A stretch of 8,478 nt of DNA from Betaproteobacteria bacterium UBA3031 (GCA_002367635.1 DFDI01000041.1:5132-13609), one strand, 5' to 3'. Positions 1 through 6,605 are shown, numbered from the stretch's first letter. Notes: generated by a model not told the origin, from the sequence alone. Numbers and translations: made by a program.

Positions 1-484
1 GTGAGACATCACTCGCAACGATTTTGGCGTCAAGGAATTGATGTGCTGCCAAGATGGCGAGACACCCAGATCCTGTGCAAAGGTCAAGGACCTGTTCAAC
101 TGAATCGGGATTCGCAATCCACACGTCCACTTGATCGAAGAGTAAATCGGCAATATGTGAACGAGGAATCAGCACATCTTCATTGACATAGAATTTGTAC
201 TCTCGTAACCAGGCTTCATTAAGGATATAGGCTGCTGGCACTTTTTCCTTCGCTCTCTTGTCAATGTGCTGGAGCGTTTTTTGAATCTCTGGTGGTGTGA
301 GTGTCGCATCAAGGAAAATATCGAGCGAATTGAGTGGCAGTGATAACGTCCGTAAGACTAAGAAACACGCCTCATCGAAGTGTGTTTCTGTGCCTTGGCC
401 GAGATGGACTTTATGCTCTGCAAACGCAGTCGTCGCATGCCGAATAAGGTCTCGAATCGTTGACAGATTGTTCTCGTTAACCAT
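1..484 (-). CDS. prmB: PrmB, ribosomal protein L3 N5-glutamine methyltransferase (5' part, runs off left edge)
   Basis: This reading frame starts at the ATG at 484-482 and stays open to the window edge, giving 161 codons; the C-terminal half lies outside. PrmB methylates the side-chain amide of a conserved glutamine of ribosomal protein L3 using S-adenosylmethionine, in the cytoplasm. The visible part has the PrmB N-terminal helical domain (about residues 1-120), with a GQGTETHFDEA stretch and LPL close to the E. coli protein (GHGTDNPWDEA, LPL). FYVNEDVLIPRS follows, and then SAM-binding motif I, LDLCTGSGCLAILAA. The catalytic NPPY motif should lie beyond the edge. The ATG is the first in frame after an upstream TAA and has a GGAA about 13 nt before it. 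PrmB is preferred over the paralogue PrmC because of the N-terminal match and the CTGSGC form of motif I. It lies 64 bp downstream of dapD on the same strand, so it is probably cotranscribed. Confidence 0.93.
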   Translation of the reverse strand, partial: MVNENNLSTIRDLIRHATTAFAEHKVHLGQGTETHFDEACFLVLRTLSLPLNSLDIFLDATLTPPEIQKTLQHIDKRAKEKVPAAYILNEAWLREYKFYVNEDVLIPRSHIADLLFDQVDVWIANPDSVEQVLDLCTGSGCLAILAAHQFLDAKIVASDVS

Positions 485-548
485 GCAAGAATAGTGTTCC
501 AGTTAAACTCAATGCTTGCATGGGTTCATGTATTGCATCATGCCGCAA

Positions 549-1370
549 TCAATCGCCTCGAAGGAGTTCATTGATGCTGGTCTTGGCGCGTGTCTTAGCA
601 TCAACTTGCTTGACGATTACCGCGCAGTAGAGGCTGCAACTGCCATCACTCGACGGTAAGTTGCCAGAGACCACAACAGAGCCTGGAGGAATGCGGCCGT
701 AGGATACTTCGCCGGTTTGACGATTGAATATTTTAGTGCTTTGTCCGATGTAGACACCCATGGAGATCACAGACCCTTCGCACACGATAACGCCTTCTAC
801 AATTTCCGAGCGCGCCCCGATGAAGCAATTGTCCTCGATGATTGTGGGGTTGGCCTGTAGGGGTTCCAGCACACCACCAATACCTACGCCACCAGACAAG
901 TGGACATTTTTTCCGATTTGAGCACAAGAACCAACCGTGGCCCATGTGTCTACCATTGTGCCTTCATCAACGTAGGCGCCAATGTTCACGTAGGAAGGCA
1001 TGAGGACAACATTTTTTGCGATGAATGATCCCTTTCGCACGGCGGCAGGTGGAACAACTCTATAGCCACCTTGACGAAAATCTTCGTCGGTATAGCCCGA
1101 GAATTTTGAATCGACCTTATCGAAGTAATTGGTGTATCCGTCTCGAACAACTTGGTTGTCAGCTATTCGGAACGACAGCAATACTGCTTTTTTGATCCAT
1201 TGGTGAACGACCCAATCGCTATCTTTTTTCTCAGCAACGCGGATTTTCCCACTGTCTATATCAAGGATGGTTTGTTCGACTGCTTCTCGAACTTCACTGG
1301 ATACGGTTTTATGATTGATTTCGGCGCGTGCTTCAAACGCCGTTTCAATGATACTTTGTAAATTACTCAT
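549..1370 (-). CDS. dapD: DapD, tetrahydrodipicolinate N-succinyltransferase
   Basis: DapD transfers a succinyl group from succinyl-CoA to 2,3,4,5-tetrahydrodipicolinate, giving N-succinyl-2-amino-6-oxopimelate, in the succinylase route to meso-diaminopimelate and lysine. The 273-residue product matches the usual length (E. coli about 274). An N-terminal helical domain (about 1-100) is followed by a left-handed beta-helix of hexapeptide repeats (about 105-235), including MPSYVNIGAYVDEGTMVDTW, GVGIGGVLEP and NCFIGARSEIVEG. Asp141 and Glu189 fall at the positions reported as the active-site acids in the mycobacterial DapD structure. The C-terminal strand segment (SLYCAVIVKQVDAKTRAK) is also typical. 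The family works as a trimer with active sites between subunits. The start has a GGGAA just upstream. The gap to dapC, which encodes the next enzyme, is 36 bp, so the two very likely form one transcript. Nothing in the sequence looks damaged. Confidence 0.98.
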   Translation of the reverse strand: MSNLQSIIETAFEARAEINHKTVSSEVREAVEQTILDIDSGKIRVAEKKDSDWVVHQWIKKAVLLSFRIADNQVVRDGYTNYFDKVDSKFSGYTDEDFRQGGYRVVPPAAVRKGSFIAKNVVLMPSYVNIGAYVDEGTMVDTWATVGSCAQIGKNVHLSGGVGIGGVLEPLQANPTIIEDNCFIGARSEIVEGVIVCEGSVISMGVYIGQSTKIFNRQTGEVSYGRIPPGSVVVSGNLPSSDGSCSLYCAVIVKQVDAKTRAKTSINELLRGD

Positions 1371-1406
1371 GGTATTTCCCGAGTTGATTAAAACGAAGGC
1401 TCTATT

Positions 1407-2603
1407 TTAGCCAAAACCGCCATGTAATAAGTTAACAATGCGTTGTGCGGCTTCATCGCAGTCTTTTTGGTCGGCCACTAAAGCGATGCGGACATGATTT
1501 TTTCCAGGGTTTATGCCGTGTGCGTCACGAGCGAGTAAGCTGCCTGGAAGTACAACCACCCCATATTCTGAGTAGAGTCTTTTAGCGAATTCCACGTCAT
1601 CGATCGGAGTCTTCAGCCAGACATAGAATCCTGCCGAAGGATATCGTATGGTGCAGTGTGGCGTGAGCGTATCAATAAATGAGTCAAATTTATTTTTATA
1701 AAGAATACGGTTGGTTTTAACGTGCTCCTCGTCTTTCCACGCGACAATGCTTGCACTCTGAATCGTTGGATTCATTGCGGAGCCATGATAGGTTCGATAC
1801 AGGAGAAATTTTTGTAAAATATCGGCATCGCCACAAACGAAGCCAGACCGCATGCCTGGTACGTTCGATCGTTTAGACAGGCTGCTGAAGACAATTAAGC
1901 GTTCTAAATCTCTACCGAGTAATTTTGCGGCAGTTATGGCACCAAGGGGAGGAGAGCTCTCATCAAAATAAATTTCTGAGTAACACTCATCTGAAGCAAT
2001 TACGAAACCGTATTTATCGCTGAAGGCAAATAAGTCTTCCCATTCTTTCAGTGACATCACATGCCCTGTCGGATTGCCGGGGTTGCATACATATAAAAGT
2101 TTCGTGCGCTGCCATGTGTTTGCGTCAAGCTCGTTGAGCTGCCACCCGTCCGAGGTGTCAGTGCCTAAATTAAGAAACTGAGGTGTGGCGCCGGCCAGCA
2201 ATGCTGCACCTTCGTATATTTGATAAAAAGGATTGGGCATCACAACAACAGACTGAGGTTCTGAGTGGGACAACACGACTTGTCCAAGGGCAAACAACGC
2301 CTCTCGTGTTCCATTGACGGGTAAAATTTCAGTATCAGCGTTAATGTTGTCTATTCCAAAGCGATTTTCAACCCACGCTTTGATTGCTGACCTCAGCTCG
2401 ATCGATCCTTGGGTTGTGGGATACTGAGCAACTTTTTTTGAGTGGTTTTGTAGTGCTTCTAAAATGATCTCTGGTGTTTTGTGTTGTGGCTCCCCAATTG
2501 AAAGTCGAATCTGTGCATGCTTGGTGCTGGGCTCAATTTGGCTAAGGATTTTAGAAAACTTTTGAAACGGATAGGGCTGTAATTGGTCGAGCAAAGGATT
2601 CAT
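1407..2603 (-). CDS. dapC: DapC, succinyldiaminopimelate transaminase
   Basis: This is a fold-type I PLP aminotransferase of 398 residues, the size of proteobacterial DapC. It aminates N-succinyl-2-amino-6-oxopimelate with glutamate to give N-succinyl-LL-diaminopimelate, the step after DapD. Visible landmarks are the N-terminal LSIGEPQHKTP (about 34-44), the cofactor asparagine in NPGNPTG (Asn177), Asp205 and Tyr208 in SDECYSE, the Schiff-base lysine Lys244 in SSLSKRSNVPGMRSG, and the carboxylate-binding Arg372 in NHVRIAL. SKRSNVPGMRSGF and the neighbouring dapD favour DapC over other class I aminotransferases; the motifs alone could not exclude ArgD-independent relatives. The start fits the usual MNPLLDQLQPYPF beginning of the family. 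No Shine-Dalgarno sequence is evident before it. The 94-bp AT-rich gap upstream contains a TATAAT, so dapC may have its own promoter. Confidence 0.94.
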   Translation of the reverse strand: MNPLLDQLQPYPFQKFSKILSQIEPSTKHAQIRLSIGEPQHKTPEIILEALQNHSKKVAQYPTTQGSIELRSAIKAWVENRFGIDNINADTEILPVNGTREALFALGQVVLSHSEPQSVVVMPNPFYQIYEGAALLAGATPQFLNLGTDTSDGWQLNELDANTWQRTKLLYVCNPGNPTGHVMSLKEWEDLFAFSDKYGFVIASDECYSEIYFDESSPPLGAITAAKLLGRDLERLIVFSSLSKRSNVPGMRSGFVCGDADILQKFLLYRTYHGSAMNPTIQSASIVAWKDEEHVKTNRILYKNKFDSFIDTLTPHCTIRYPSAGFYVWLKTPIDDVEFAKRLYSEYGVVVLPGSLLARDAHGINPGKNHVRIALVADQKDCDEAAQRIVNLLHGGFG

Positions 2604-2679
2604 GATGATTGGGATCTAATTCTTTTTAGTGTGTTGTTGATTGGAATTGTTTTTTTAAATTAAATAATTCAGGCAGATA

Positions 2680-2685
2680 ATTATA
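2680..2685 (-). promoter_or_regulatory. Candidate -10 box upstream of dapC
   Basis: Read on the minus strand, a perfect TATAAT lies in the AT-rich 94-bp gap between the ElyC-like gene and dapC, about 77 bp before the dapC start. The matching -35 position overlaps the end of the ElyC-like gene and is a poor match (around CAATTA), so this is a weak call in an AT-rich stretch. I see no intrinsic terminator in the gap, so readthrough from the upstream genes is also likely. The gap is far too short for a lysine riboswitch. Confidence 0.35.
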
Positions 2686-2697
2686 AAAGGTTAGACT

Positions 2698-3450
2698 CTA
2701 AAATAATTGATTACGCATGCTGTAATAGATTCGTCCGAGTGATTCACGTAATGCTTTGAAAGTGTCATGTAGTGCTTCGGTTGATGGGATTAAACTAAAA
2801 ACAGTTAGGTCAGATCTGCTTGCTTTAAAGTCTACAGCGAAAGGTCGTAAGTCGAAGCCCTCTCGTGCAAAGAGTTTTGAAGCTCGATTCATGTGAAAGG
2901 CGGATGTGACAAGCGTTATGGTTTTGATCTCATCACCCAGTAGGGCTCTGACTGCTTCGGCCTCTTGCTGCGTATTTTGGACCTCTCGGGTCACGAGTAC
3001 GTGATCCATCGGAACGCCCAGTTCCACAGCTTTTTTTCTTAAGTACTCACCCTCATTCAGTGGCCCAACGTCCCACGGCAGCTTACCCCCCGTAAATACG
3101 ATGAAGGGCGCTTTGCTTGCTTTAAAAAGATCTATTCCCGCAAAAAAACGTCCAGGGCTACCCCACTGTAAAACAAACCCTTGATCGGTTTTAATGGTCT
3201 CCACAATGCCGCTGAGTACGATAATAGCGTCAGAGGATTGGGCATGTTCGGGTAAGGCAGGCGTGTAGCCGGCTTCTAGGTGATGCCAAAGCCAGTTGGC
3301 AGTGACCGGCATGCTGAGTGTGGCAATGGCGATTGTGACGAGTGTCAATCGATGTATGCGTAGCCTTATTGAGTAGGCCAAGACCAGTGCTAAAAAAAGC
3401 AGCAACGGAGAGATCAGGAGCGGTAAAATTTTGTGGAGATAGATTGTCAT
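2698..3450 (-). CDS. ElyC/YdcF-like DUF218 membrane protein
   Basis: The 250-residue product has two hydrophobic N-terminal segments (about residues 8-28 and 35-55), then a DUF218 domain (about 74-245) expected to lie outside the inner membrane. Family features are the strand DAIIVLSG (about 74-81), FTGGK (119-123), the NTQQEAEAV segment (159-167, compare the family's NTxEEA pattern) and LVTSAFHMNRA (180-190). Two N-terminal TMs plus DUF218 match E. coli ElyC, a factor needed for peptidoglycan assembly at low temperature; the biochemical activity of this family is not settled. The usual Gly-Gly at the end of the first strand is Ser-Gly here. The gene begins 5 bp after the stop of the DUF498 gene, so translational coupling is likely. 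Its position before dapC/dapD, which supply the peptidoglycan amino acid diaminopimelate, fits an envelope role, but that link is inference. SanA or YdcF paralogues are the alternatives. Confidence 0.85.
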   Translation of the reverse strand: MTIYLHKILPLLISPLLLFLALVLAYSIRLRIHRLTLVTIAIATLSMPVTANWLWHHLEAGYTPALPEHAQSSDAIIVLSGIVETIKTDQGFVLQWGSPGRFFAGIDLFKASKAPFIVFTGGKLPWDVGPLNEGEYLRKKAVELGVPMDHVLVTREVQNTQQEAEAVRALLGDEIKTITLVTSAFHMNRASKLFAREGFDLRPFAVDFKASRSDLTVFSLIPSTEALHDTFKALRESLGRIYYSMRNQLF

Positions 3451-3455
3451 TCAGG

Positions 3456-3833
3456 TCATTTCTCTGATGTCGAAAAAATTGCAGCCAACAGGACTTTCCT
3501 TCCTTCCCCAGCTACGATGTTAAACGTTCTGCATGCAGATACAGTCGTCATCACTTCGAAACCCACCGTGTCGCTTAAATACCTCATGGATTCCGTGTCA
3601 AGTCGCGAGAATCGGTCTCCAGTACCAAGGAGTAGCAATTCGTAGCCGGCGAGGGGTAATTTTCCTATCGCATCTTGATCAATGACCCCATGACTGACTG
3701 GCCACGGTGTTATGGCATGGTCAACTCCGACAAAAAAGGGCTTTGAGACCTTAACGTCATGGATCTCGATATGAGTCGATTCAACTTTGTTGATTTTTAT
3801 GATATCTAAGTCATTTTGTATGGCTATTTGCAT
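3456..3833 (-). CDS. Mth938/DUF498-like protein
   Basis: This is a small cytoplasmic protein of the Mth938/DUF498 family (Xcc1710-like in bacteria; AAMDC and NDUFAF3 are eukaryotic relatives). NDUFAF3 is a complex I assembly factor, but the bacterial function is unknown. The signatures, numbered from the chosen start, are PWPV (43-46), ELLLLGTGDR (about 65-74) and VEM-type GFEVMTTVSACRTFNIVAGEGR split around Cys101-Arg102. The frame is open to an ATG at 3902, which would give 148 residues. I choose the internal ATG at 3833 because the resulting 125 residues align end to end with the family (M-x-I/F-x-L then a dozen residues to the first strand), whereas the extra 23 residues look unlike it. 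Neither start has a good ribosome-binding site: AGGGG is about 14 nt before the distal one and only an A-run precedes the proximal one. It heads a likely operon with the ElyC-like gene. Confidence 0.86.
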   Translation of the reverse strand: MQIAIQNDLDIIKINKVESTHIEIHDVKVSKPFFVGVDHAITPWPVSHGVIDQDAIGKLPLAGYELLLLGTGDRFSRLDTESMRYLSDTVGFEVMTTVSACRTFNIVAGEGRKVLLAAIFSTSEK

Positions 3834-3870
3834 TTTTTTTGTCAGTATTGTTTCAATTACAAGCTCTAGA

Positions 3871-3898
3871 TCTATAAACGTTTTTTTGCCGGACTCAA
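3871..3898 (-). promoter_or_regulatory. Weak candidate promoter for the DUF498/ElyC-like genes
   Basis: On the minus strand TTGAGT (3898-3893), a 16-bp spacer and TATAGA (3876-3871) resemble a sigma-70 promoter, each hexamer matching consensus at 4 of 6 positions. It would start transcription about 30 bp before the internal ATG at 3833 and would fit that start, because it lies inside the longer reading frame. Such a match is easy to find by chance in AT-rich DNA. Confidence 0.22.
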
Positions 3899-3926
3899 GC
3901 ATATCAGTTAAACTTGGCCCCTATTC

Positions 3927-3955
3927 GTGACCGGATTGGGCTTAATGCCTAAAAT
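3927..3955 (+). promoter_or_regulatory. Candidate promoter of alaC-hom-thrC
   Basis: GTGACC (3927-3932), a 17-bp spacer and TAAAAT (3950-3955) fit a sigma-70 promoter with 4/6 and 5/6 matches. Transcription would begin near 3962, leaving only about 11 nt before the alaC ATG at 3973. No Shine-Dalgarno sequence fits in that leader, so the message would be nearly leaderless. The site lies in the divergent region between the lysine-side and threonine-side gene blocks. Confidence 0.4.
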
Positions 3956-3972
3956 TAACAGAACTATATTTT

Positions 3973-5202
3973 ATGTCGATTGAGTTTTCTCGCATTAAAA
4001 GGCTGCCCCCGTACGTATTTAATATTACGAGCGAGCTCAAGATGGCTGCTCGCCGTAGGGGTGAGGATATTATTGATTTGTCGATGGGTAACCCCGATGG
4101 ACCAACGCCACCCCATATTGTCGAGAAGTTAGTTGAGGCTGCGAGACGTCCAGCGAATCATGGATACTCTGTTTCTAAAGGGATCCCGCGTTTACGCAAA
4201 GCGATTACAAATTGGTATGCTCAGCGCTACGGTGTGAGTCTTGATCCGGAGTCGGAGGCTATTGTTACGATCGGTTCAAAAGAAGGCATTGCTCATTTAG
4301 CTCTAGCAACGTTGGACCGAGGTGATGTTGTTCTGGTGCCGAATCCAAGTTATCCCATACATATCTATGGCCCCGTCATTGCCGGGGCGGATATTCGCCA
4401 TGTGCGCAATACACCGGATGTTGACTTTTTTGAGGAGCTAGAGAGAGCGCTTAAGGAGTCGTTTCCAAAGCCAAAAATGATTATTGTTAATTTTCCTGGG
4501 AACCCAACGACGCAGTGTGTTGACCTTCCATTTTTTGAGAAACTTCTAGGCATTGCTCGAGAGCACGGAATCTATGTGGTTCATGATTTAGCCTATGCAG
4601 ATATTGTCTTTGATGGTTACAAAGCACCTTCAATACTTCAAGTGCCTGGGGCTAAAGAGATTGCGGTTGAATTTTTTACCATGTCTAAAAGTTACAATAT
4701 GGCCGGCTGGCGCATTGGTTATATGGTCGGCAATCCTGATTTGGTGGCGGCCTTGGCTAGAATTAAGAGTTACCACGATTACGGGACATTTACTCCGTTG
4801 CAGATTGCTTCGATAGTTGCACTTGAAGGCCCGCAGGATTGCGTTGAAGACATCCGTAAAACGTATGAGAATCGACGTAATGTGATGGTTAAGGGTCTGC
4901 ATGAGGCTGGATGGAATGTGGATATACCTAAAGCTGCAATGTATATATGGGCCAAAATACCCGAGCCTTATCGACATTTTGGATCCTTGGAGTTTTCTAA
5001 GCGTTTGTTAACAGACGCCAAACTTGCCGCCGCTCCTGGGATTGGATTTGGTGAGTATGGAGACGATCATGTTCGATTGGCATTGATCGAGAATGAAGCG
5101 CGTATTCGGCAAGCGATTCGGGGCATTAAGGATATGTTCCGTAAAGATGGGGTACTTGACTCATTAGATGGAAAAATCCTCAACGATATGAAGGTCTCAT
5201 AA
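3973..5202 (+). CDS. alaC: AlaC-type alanine/glutamate aminotransferase
   Basis: This 409-residue fold-type I PLP aminotransferase belongs to the AlaC group, whose E. coli member converts pyruvate and glutamate to alanine and 2-oxoglutarate. Evidence is the near-diagnostic N-terminus (FSRIKRLPPYVFNI, ELKMAARRRGEDIIDLSMGNPDGPTP in two pieces), the cofactor asparagine Asn177 in NFPGNPTT, Asp205 and Tyr208 in HDLAYAD, the Schiff-base lysine Lys239 in TMSKSYNMAGWRIGY, and Arg368 in DDHVRLAL. These residues sit at almost the same numbers as in the DapC encoded on the other strand, but the two proteins otherwise differ clearly and are not recent duplicates. The start agrees with the family N-terminus although no Shine-Dalgarno sequence precedes it. 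The gene lies directly before hom and thrC, an arrangement I know from other proteobacteria. Its true substrate in that setting is unproven, so the symbol is by family resemblance. Confidence 0.88.
   Translation: MSIEFSRIKRLPPYVFNITSELKMAARRRGEDIIDLSMGNPDGPTPPHIVEKLVEAARRPANHGYSVSKGIPRLRKAITNWYAQRYGVSLDPESEAIVTIGSKEGIAHLALATLDRGDVVLVPNPSYPIHIYGPVIAGADIRHVRNTPDVDFFEELERALKESFPKPKMIIVNFPGNPTTQCVDLPFFEKLLGIAREHGIYVVHDLAYADIVFDGYKAPSILQVPGAKEIAVEFFTMSKSYNMAGWRIGYMVGNPDLVAALARIKSYHDYGTFTPLQIASIVALEGPQDCVEDIRKTYENRRNVMVKGLHEAGWNVDIPKAAMYIWAKIPEPYRHFGSLEFSKRLLTDAKLAAAPGIGFGEYGDDHVRLALIENEARIRQAIRGIKDMFRKDGVLDSLDGKILNDMKVS
5191..5194 (+). promoter_or_regulatory. Ribosome-binding site of the alaC-hom mini-ORF
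   Basis: AAGG lies inside the last codons of alaC, 7 nt before the ATG at 5202 that overlaps the alaC stop codon. Its spacing is ideal, and it is a better site than anything before alaC itself, which is part of the case that the short frame after it is translated. Confidence 0.45.
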
Positions 5203-5261
5203 TGATCATTGAACATAGATTGCGATATGCCAAAATTTGGAAGTTGGAGTTGATGTGGTGA
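5202..5261 (+). CDS. Possible 19-residue peptide bridging alaC and hom
   Basis: A short frame runs from an ATG that shares its A with the alaC stop (TAATG) to a TGA that overlaps the likely hom start (GTGA). The predicted peptide is MIIEHRLRYAKIWKLELMW, basic and rich in Leu, Ile and Trp, with no threonine or cysteine. It has a well-placed AAGG site (5191-5194). Its own codons contain the GGAG that serves hom, so a ribosome reading it would deliver translation directly to hom. I do not recognise the peptide. It could act as a translational bridge, as a leader peptide sensing isoleucine (three Ile codons) or leucine, or it could be a chance frame. There is no threonine codon run of the kind seen in the E. 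coli thr leader. A perfect 10-bp palindrome, AATGATCATT, covers its start at 5201-5210. Confidence 0.35.
   Translation: MIIEHRLRYAKIWKLELMW
5246..5249 (+). promoter_or_regulatory. Ribosome-binding site deciding the hom start
   Basis: GGAG lies 8 nt before the GTG at 5258 and 5 nt before the GTG at 5255. It lies downstream of the alternative TTG at 5237, which has no such site. This places the start of hom at 5258, or possibly 5255, rather than at the longer TTG start. Confidence 0.65.
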
Positions 5262-6568
5262 AAACGGTCAGAGTGGGTTTGATAGGTGTTGGCACAGTGG
5301 GTAGAGGTGTGTTTGATGTTCTGAATCGAAATTGTGAGGAAATATCCAGAAGGGCCGGGTGTGAGATTATCGTTAGCGCTGCCTGTGCACGTGATCTAGA
5401 TAAGGCAAAAGATTTTCTGGGGCCGACTATAAAACTTTATAGAGATCCGTTGGAAGTTGTTCGTGATAAAAATGTGGATGTTGTTATCGAGTTGATTGGC
5501 GGTGTAACAACGGCACGCGCAGTTATTGAGGCATCAATCGCCTTGGCAAAGCCGGTAGTGACGGCGAATAAGGCACTGATTGCCGAGCAGGGGAATGACC
5601 TATTCGCCCTAGCAAAGAAAAGTGGCTCTATGGTTGCCTTTGAGGCTGCGGTTGCGGGAGGGATCCCGATCATAAAGGCCTTGCGTGAAGGACTCAGTGC
5701 TAATCGCATTGAGTCTGTCGCGGGGATCTTGAATGGCACAACCAATTTTATTCTCTCAGAAATGCGCACGAACGGATTGTCGTTTCAGGACGCTTTAAGC
5801 GAAGCGCAGCGACTGGGTTATGCGGAGGCCGACCCAACTTTTGATGTTGAGGGAATTGACGCGGGACAAAAGTTAGCAATCATCGCTTCATTGTCGTTTG
5901 GTATTCCTATCCAACCTGAAAAGGTGTATTGCGAGGGCATTACGGATTTAACGGAAGGTGATATTCGGGCTGCAGAAGATTTTGGCTATCGAGTCAAACT
6001 TCTTGCGATCACGAAACGTCGAGATCATGGATTCGAAATGCGGGTACATCCAACGCTGGTGCCGCAAAACTGTGTGATTGCGAGTGTTGATGGGGCGATG
6101 AATGCAGTCTTGGTCCAAGGTGATGCGGTTGGTCAGACTCTGTATTACGGCGCAGGCGCAGGCGCAGAACCTACAGCATCAGCTGTGATTGCTGATTTAG
6201 TCGATGTGGTGCGATTGCGGGATGCGGCTGCGAGCGCTCAGGTGCCGTACTTTGCGTTTCAAACTGATCGTTTAAATGATGTTCCAATTCTCGATATGGG
6301 CGAAGTCGAGTCCCCATGCTACCTTCGTGTGAGGGTTCGCGATGAACCCGGTGTGCTCGCAAGTATTGCTGGTATTTTAGCTGAGTATGGGGTGTCGATT
6401 GAGGCCATGCGCCAGCGTGAATCGGAAGGTGGTCATGCAGGGGTTGATATCGTCATCTTTACCCACACAACAAACGAAAAATCAATTAATGATTCGTTGA
6501 AAAAAATCAACGCGCTCGACAGCGTGTTTGATATGCCTGTGCGTCTTCGTATCGAGACGTTTTCATAG
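5258..6568 (+). CDS. hom: Homoserine dehydrogenase, monofunctional with ACT domain
   Basis: Hom reduces aspartate 4-semialdehyde to homoserine with NAD(P)H, the branch point towards threonine and methionine. From the GTG at 5258 the product has 436 residues, as usual for the monofunctional enzyme. It begins with the nucleotide-binding fold, GLIGVGTVG (Gly10-Val-Gly12-x-x-Gly15). Lys105 in TANKAL is the conserved cofactor/active-site lysine. The substrate segment GYAEADPTFDVEGIDAGQK (about 187-205) carries conserved Glu190, Asp201 and Lys205. An ACT domain (about 354-430, starting CYLRVRVRDEPGVLASIAG) suggests feedback control by threonine, as known in the family. There is no fused aspartokinase. 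A TTG at 5237 would add seven residues, but GGAG at 5246 and the family N-terminus favour GTG 5258. The glycine loop reads YGAGAGAEPTASAV, where P or R is usual at the first Ala; it is encoded by three GGCGCA copies. thrC follows after 37 bp. Confidence 0.96.
   Translation: MKTVRVGLIGVGTVGRGVFDVLNRNCEEISRRAGCEIIVSAACARDLDKAKDFLGPTIKLYRDPLEVVRDKNVDVVIELIGGVTTARAVIEASIALAKPVVTANKALIAEQGNDLFALAKKSGSMVAFEAAVAGGIPIIKALREGLSANRIESVAGILNGTTNFILSEMRTNGLSFQDALSEAQRLGYAEADPTFDVEGIDAGQKLAIIASLSFGIPIQPEKVYCEGITDLTEGDIRAAEDFGYRVKLLAITKRRDHGFEMRVHPTLVPQNCVIASVDGAMNAVLVQGDAVGQTLYYGAGAGAEPTASAVIADLVDVVRLRDAAASAQVPYFAFQTDRLNDVPILDMGEVESPCYLRVRVRDEPGVLASIAGILAEYGVSIEAMRQRESEGGHAGVDIVIFTHTTNEKSINDSLKKINALDSVFDMPVRLRIETFS
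6149..6166 (+). repeat. Three tandem GGCGCA units inside hom
   Basis: Three perfect copies of the hexamer GGCGCA encode Gly-Ala-Gly-Ala-Gly-Ala (residues 298-303) in the conserved glycine loop just before EPTASAV. The frame is intact. The repeat is short and lies in a region that is Gly/Ala-rich throughout the family, so slippage is possible but not shown. Confidence 0.7.
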
Positions 6569-6605
6569 TTAAGTTCCCACCAAGAAATTCTTTAGAAGAA
6601 ACTTT

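Noticed and set aside
1..186. Plus-strand 61-codon open frame at the left edge
   Set aside because: It is antisense to the clearly recognisable prmB frame, and its product resembles no family.
2604..2697. Possible lysine riboswitch or attenuator before dapC
   Set aside because: The gap is 94 bp, far shorter than a lysine riboswitch with expression platform. The only inverted repeat (AATT-ATTT-AATT) is a weak AT stem without a following U-run.
4630..4977. 115-codon minus-strand open frame inside alaC
   Set aside because: It lies opposite the conserved PLP-lysine region of alaC, and its translation has no domain-like features.
1407..5202. dapC and alaC as a recent tandem or inverted duplication of one aminotransferase
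   Set aside because: They share catalytic residues at similar positions because they belong to one superfamily. Their N-termini and signature segments (SDECYSE against HDLAYAD) belong to different, old subfamilies.
5437..5769. 110-codon minus-strand open frame inside hom
   Set aside because: It lies antisense to conserved Hom motifs and has the Ala/Ser/Thr-rich composition of a shadow frame.
6588..6600. Small inverted repeat TTCTT-TAG-AAGAA before thrC as a regulatory hairpin
   Set aside because: A five-pair, almost all A-T stem with a 3-nt loop is too weak to support a call, although it overlaps the weak AGAAG ribosome-binding site.
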